Origin: GCA-020348445 sp965372465
GTDB lineage: Archaea; Thermoplasmatota; Thermoplasmata; GCA-020350865
Length of the DNA stretch: 7,924 nucleotides
NCBI GenBank assembly: GCA_965372465.1
Contig: CBDVCK010000175.1
Coordinates: 1 to 7,924, forward strand
Direction of reading: 5' to 3'
The position numbers were made by a program, and so were the translations under genes. Of the stretch, positions 1 to 6,000 are shown piece by piece; position 1 is the first letter of the stretch, and every line of letters begins with the position of its first letter. Below the pieces are notes generated by a model that made no database searches, had not been told where the DNA came from, and saw nothing but the letters and a program-made list of their open reading frames with translations.

Positions 1-3000
1 GTGAGATTTATTCAAATGGGGAAGATGGAATATACGTGCTAGATAGCATAAACAGTGTTTTCAAAAACTGCAGTATCTATGATAATGAAAACGGTATATA
101 TCTATTCAATTCTTCCTCTATAACCATACAAAACTCAGACCTTTTTGATAATAGAAAAACCGGCATCTCATTTTTGGATTCCTCTAATAATGTGCTGGAT
201 AATCTCGAGATATATTCCAGCGGAAATCATGGAATCTATATGTCAAAAGACCCTATATTCAAAGCCGGTTCTTCATACAATTCTATCAATAACACCGATA
301 TATATCAAAATATGTACGGCATTACAATGAGATTTTCTCAGGACAACGATATTAGAAACAGCTACGTCTATTCGAACACCATGGGTATTGTTGGGCAAGA
401 ATGTGAAAATACTTACCTGGATGGGAATAACTTGTCATTTAACGAGTATTACGGTATTTCATTTGCTGGTTGCGATAACGGAATAATCACCAATAATGAA
501 TTGTATAAGAATTATTACGGTATCTTTCTGCTCGCTCCCTCAAACGGCAATCTTATCCACCACAATACAATAAAGAATCATACCCACTTCGCTTACGGAT
601 GGAGTCCTGCAAATCAGTGGGACGACGGCTCGGAAGGCAACTACTGGGGAGATTACGATGGTGTGGATTTGGATTCAAACGGAATCGGGGACGATCCCTA
701 TCCAATAAATCCCGCTGGTGTAGACAGATATCCCCTGGTGGATTTTTACAATACCAGATTCAAGATAATAAACTCAAATCCCTCCAATGAATCCACCCTG
801 GTTCCCGTGGATACATCCATGGTTTTCTACCTTTCCGAAAGCGCACTTAGGGAAACCTTTGAAGGCAACATTACGATATCACCATCGATATCCATTCTTT
901 CTTATACGTGGGAGGATTCTGATAAGAAACTCACCTTAACACTGTCAGGAAATTTATCCTCTGGAGAATTTTACACGGTAACGGTAAGGACAAATGCAAC
1001 TGGAATTTCAGATAGGCACCTTCGATATTCTTTCGTTCTGATATTCTACACAGAGAATCCGCAAGATACCATCCCCCCTCAGGTTACAGAAGTATTTCCT
1101 AAAGGATTTGAGGTTCTGACAAATACCAGTTCAATAAACATCACATTTGATGAGGTGATGATCCGAAGTGGGACCGAATCCGCATTCTCAATCTATCCCG
1201 ATATATCAGGTGAATTTTCCTGGAGCAACAATACCCTTTATTTTCATCCGAAATATGAGTTCAATGATCTGGAAACTTACACGATCACAATCAATGGAAG
1301 CAGCGCAAAGGATACCGCAGGCTATACCCTTGATGGTAATTCAAACGGGGCAGCACAAGGTTCTCCCACTGATGATTATTCCTGGTCCTTTGCAACCACA
1401 CGATACGATATCATTTCGCCTACCATCTATAATACCGGACCAACAGGTAATTTGGTTGATATCAACTCACCAATCAAGATATACTTCAGTGAGCTTATGA
1501 ACAGAACCTCGGTCGAGGGCGCATTCAGCTTTACCAATGGGACCGCAATCTGGACCTCTGATGATGGAACCTGGGGAAGAAGCGTATACACCATGACCTT
1601 CATTCCCTCCCAACCGCTTAATTACAGCCAGGTGTACACTGTCACAATAAAAGGGTCAGCAAGGGATTGGCACAACAACACCCTGGATGGAGATTCAAAC
1701 GGAACTGCAGAGGGTTCGCCTGATGATGATTATACGTGGAGTTTTAGGACGATATATGATCCCATATTCGGTCTACCCATCATAAATGAGGTTACACCTT
1801 CGGGAACTGATGTCGATCTTAGCTCGGAAATCGAGATTAACTTCAGCCACGAGATGAACCAGAGCTCGGTTTTGGAAGCATTCACTATTACCGACGGGAT
1901 AACTTTATGGGATAAGGATGACGGCACGTTCGTTTGGCAGAATAACAGAACCTTTTTCATTCCCGATTTTTCGCTGGAGTACGGTAAAACCTACACTGTA
2001 ATGGTGAACATAACCGCCCAAAACATCTTTGGAGAGCAATTGGATGGTAACGCAAACGGGGAAAGGGAAGATCACACAATGGATTCCTATTCCTGGGATT
2101 TTATCACGAAAGCTCCAGCAGAGCTTACGCTCTCCTTCGTAAGTGTTGATGGTGCGGATGCAATGGATCAATCCGTAATATGGTATGCAGATTCCGGTGA
2201 TACAGTTTTGATTGGAGTGAATATATCCAATATAGGATACTTCTCAACAGGCTCGGTTTTCAATCTAAGTCTTTATAATATGAGTGGATTGGGCAAGCCA
2301 TTGAATATTACCTTTTCATCTTTAGGTCAGAATGAGGATACAGGTTTGGTTACTTTCCTGTGGCCCGCCCCTACAACACTAGGTGATCATTTCGTGGAAA
2401 TTATTGTGGATTGGGGAGATGAAATCTTTGAGGTAAACGAGGCAAACAACTCCTTCATTCTACATTTTGCAGTGGGACCGGATTATATTCCGGCAAATAT
2501 CACATTGAATGGAATGGATGCCTCTGATCCTGGCCAGGTATGGTATGTTAATCTCGGTGAACCTGTGGAAATCGGGGTTGAAGCGCAAAATATCGGATTT
2601 TCGGGTGTTAACCCAGCCATCACATACACCATTGCATTCTGGAATTCCACGAGTTCGGGGGCATTAATCGGTTCTTCACCTTTTCAACTTATTTCAGATC
2701 TTCCCGGTTTGGGAGCCTCCCAATCTTCTGGCAGTCAAATGGCTTACTGGTACGTTCCAAATGTGGTAAACGATTTCTACACTGCAATATTAATCGATTA
2801 TGACGATACCACAACCGAAATAGATGAAGGCAACAACATCTTTGTTCTGCATCTTGCCTTCTCGCCTGATTATGCTTTAGCAAATGTTCGTGTTAATGGA
2901 TACAATGCAAGTGATTCAGATTTTTCGTGGAATGCAACATATTCCGAGCCTGTGGGAATTAATGTTAATGCGACAAACCTGGGACCTTCGGGGATAGCAG

Positions 3001-6000
3001 ACATAATCCAATCCAATATTTCCTTTTACAATTCCACTAAAAGGGGAACCCCCCTTGGAGGACCTTTTGCCACACTGGGTTTTTTGGGGCTTTATTCGCA
3101 AGAGGACTCGGGTGAGTTTTCTGTGCAGTGGTTTCCACCAAATATCGCTGGAGACTTTTATGTGGCAATAATAGTTGATTCTGATTATACAATTTTGGAG
3201 CAAAACGAGGATAACAATCGATTCGTTCTGCATTTCAGAATCGGACCCGATATCGTACCTTCAAAAGTGATTGTAAATGGAGCGCGGATTACATCCTCCC
3301 CGTCACTGCCAATTTATGCGGGTCCAGGAGAAAATGTTTCAATTGAAGTGAATGTAACAAATTTCGGTTTTTCGGGAACAGGCACGGATTTTTTTCTCGC
3401 TCTTTTCAATGGCTCCAGAAACGGAGAAATGCTCGACCTACCGTATTTCAACCTTTCTATTTCAGCTTTGGAACCATATGATTATCCAGGTTATGATTCA
3501 GGTTCGATATACGCTTTTTGGAATGTTCCATTGGAATCCGGACTGTACTATGTCATAATTCACTCGGATATATCACAGCTTTCCCGTGAGAGCAATGAGG
3601 GGAACAACAGATGGATTCTTACGTTTGCAGTAGCACCAGACCTTGTTCCTAATAACATAACAGTTGATGGATTCCCCATATCCTCCTATCCCAATGATAT
3701 CATCACTATCTTGCCCGGGCAGGGTATTACAATCGGGGCAAATGCTTCCAATATCGGGGATTCGAGTACTGGAACACTCCAATTCAGTATAGCGTTCTAC
3801 AATTCCACATCCTCAGGACAGAACCTTGATCCTCATTTTGCATATCAAAGTTCACTGGGTCCTTTGAATAAAAACGGATTTACTTCAGATATGTATGCTG
3901 TGTGGAATGCACCATATCCAAATGGGCCTACTGATTACTATATCAACATATCTGTAGACAGCAATTTCAGTGTTCCAGAGATTGAAGAGAACAACAATTT
4001 CTACATCCTCCATATAAAGGTTGATGCACCTGATCTTTCCCCTGATAAGATCATAATCGAGGCACTTGGAGGGGGAGGGATATACATATATGAGGACCCC
4101 TTTGCATCGAACTTTGTTTCAGAAGAGATATTCCTACCTTCCAATTCAGACATTCAAATCACATTCGATGTGATCAATTTCGGAGGAATGAGTCAATCAC
4201 AGGGAACCAACGTTTCGTTTTACAATACGAGTTCACTCTTTGGCCCTCAGAATGCCACACCATTTTTTGAATCCGCATCATCACTTGTGAAGTTGGATGG
4301 CAGAACATCCCCCACCTCAGATCAGACCTGGGAATTGGGGCAAACGATTGTCACTTTATGGACAAATCCTGGTGTGTACGGTGTGTGGTATATCAATATT
4401 ACAATAGATCCTGGTAACAATACAACTGAATTCAGTGAAACCAACAACACGTTTACAATATTATTGAACATTACCAATTTTCCCATAACCACCATTATCG
4501 CCTCTGAACCCTCTTATTCAGGTTTTGCACTCTTTGTAAATTCCACTACAAACCTAAATTTCACGGTGGGTGGTGAGAATCCGCCATTCTATACCTGGTA
4601 TAGGATTTTAAACCTAACAAATGGCTCTGCAGCAAGGGACTGGACCAATCACACCCTGGAAGGGACCAACTTCACAATGATATGGGGTGAAGGCACTTTC
4701 AGAATCGATTACAACAGCACAGATTTCACTGGGAAGGAGGAGCTTGCGAAATCTCGAATCATAATCGTGGATGATAGCCCACCTGGGACTAACATTACTT
4801 TAGGTGAGCCATATTATTCTGCTTCCCCTCTGGATATTCTCAATATCACTTCTGCTACTCCAATGGCTCTTTATGCAATTGATTTACCACCAGGGATAAG
4901 TTCTTCTCCTTCTATTCAAAATGCTTCGGGAGTGAAGATCCTCTATTATAAGATTCAGAATATAAGCAGCGGTAATAACATGACCGCATGGATTGCGGCA
5001 ACAGATGGTATCCCTTTCTATTTAGATGATCCAATCTTTGTTGATGGTTTCTACGGAATATGGTTTTTCAGTACTGATAACCTCGGTCAAAACGAGACCT
5101 TGAATTACAAAGAGATTTATCTGGATAACACGAATCCTGTGACATCAATGGCCGTGGGTGACCCAAAATACCCGCATCCTTTAGATGACTGGTACGTGAG
5201 CTCACCTACCCTTTTTACTATAAGCTCGGATGATGGATTAGGAGCCGGGGTGAACTTGTCCACAATTCAATATAGGATATCATTTGTGGATGGCGGGATT
5301 TCATCCTCTTGGTTTACGGGTACTGCTTTTGATATATTATCTTCCTATATGCAAGGATTGGGCAACTATACCATCGAGTACAGGAGCATGGACTATCTCG
5401 GTAATTCGGAAGAGATAGGTGTTCTTCGCGTTTATGTGGATGATACTGCACCAATTGTGCAATTAAGCCTGGGAGAACCAAAATACAGGGAGTTTTCTTC
5501 GGATTCCCATAACATTTCCCGGTTAACCTCGATAAACATAACAGCCGATGATGGTTCGGGGTGCGGTGTTTTATCAATAGAATTTAGGGTTTCTAGTATA
5601 ACCTACGACAGCGGGTGGATCAATTACACAGGGGATTTCAACGTCTCGGGTTTAAGTGATGGTCTTTATAAGATATGGGTTAGGGGAACCGATATGTTGG
5701 GAAACCTGGCTGAAAAAAATATAGAGGTGTTCTTGGATAATCAAGCCCCTGTTTCGCAAATGAATCTTGGAGAGCCGAAATATCGGGGCAATAGCTCCCA
5801 TTCCTGGAACATAACCTCCTTTACATCATTATCTTTGGATACCCACGAAAACGGATCCGGCCTGGCCATTATTGAATACAGGGTCACAAATACTACCTAT
5901 GATTCTGGCTGGCAGTTATATTATGGAGAGTATTATCTTCCTATTTCATTTGAAGATGGTTATTATACTATCTATTATAGGGCAATTGATAATTTGGGTA

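Larger units (their letters stand above)
1068..2117 (+). repeat. Three tandem Big_5/SbsA-like Ig domains (block A)
   Basis: Three domains of 110-120 residues lie at 356-466, 467-584 and 585-705. Each has an opening 'P-x-I-x-x-x-x-P-x-G' strand, a 'V-D-x-x-S-x-I-x-I-x-F-S-E-x-M-N' segment (clearest at 485-500 and 604-619), then 'S-V-E-G-A-F' (503-508), a W-x-N-N-T-type strand (408-411; 645-650), and 'YTVTI' near the end (426-430, 545-549; 'YTVMV' 664-668). This is the standard pattern of Big_5/SbsA-like Ig domains in cell-surface proteins, which act as rigid spacers. Each ends with an extra acidic loop, 'LDGNSNG', 'LDGDSNG' or 'LDGNANG', followed by 'D-x-Y-x-W-x-F', and the last two also carry 'DDGT' (521-523, 640-642). 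They link the beta-helix to the CARDB array. Confidence 0.8.

Noticed and set aside
1..42. GTG at base 1 as a start codon
   Set aside because: That frame meets TAG at 40-42 after 13 codons. The real frame begins at base 3 and is already in mid beta-helix.
3..743. Copper-processing NosD function for the beta-helix
   Set aside because: The name NosD is often passed to any such beta-helix. Here it heads a very long Ig/CARDB stalk, and no nos-type neighbours or copper ligands are visible.
145..1500. Short open frames on the + strand at 145-330, 599-790 and 1168-1500
   Set aside because: They lie out of frame inside the long coding frame, show no protein family features, and the overlapping frame has clear domains throughout.
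3389..3396. Run of seven T as a possible slippage or phase-variation site
   Set aside because: The frame is intact on both sides, the tract is short, and it encodes a normal D-F-F-L strand of the fourth CARDB domain.
4069..4079. G-rich tract (GGAGGGGGAGGG) as a regulatory or quadruplex element
   Set aside because: It encodes the G-G-G-G insert of the sixth CARDB domain in frame, and a single short purine tract in a coding region does not support more.
4731..4746. AAGGAGG stretch followed by TTG as an internal ribosome binding site
   Set aside because: The TTG at 4744 opens a frame that stops after a few codons, and no ATG or GTG follows at a useful distance. The bases encode G-K-E-E inside the domain.
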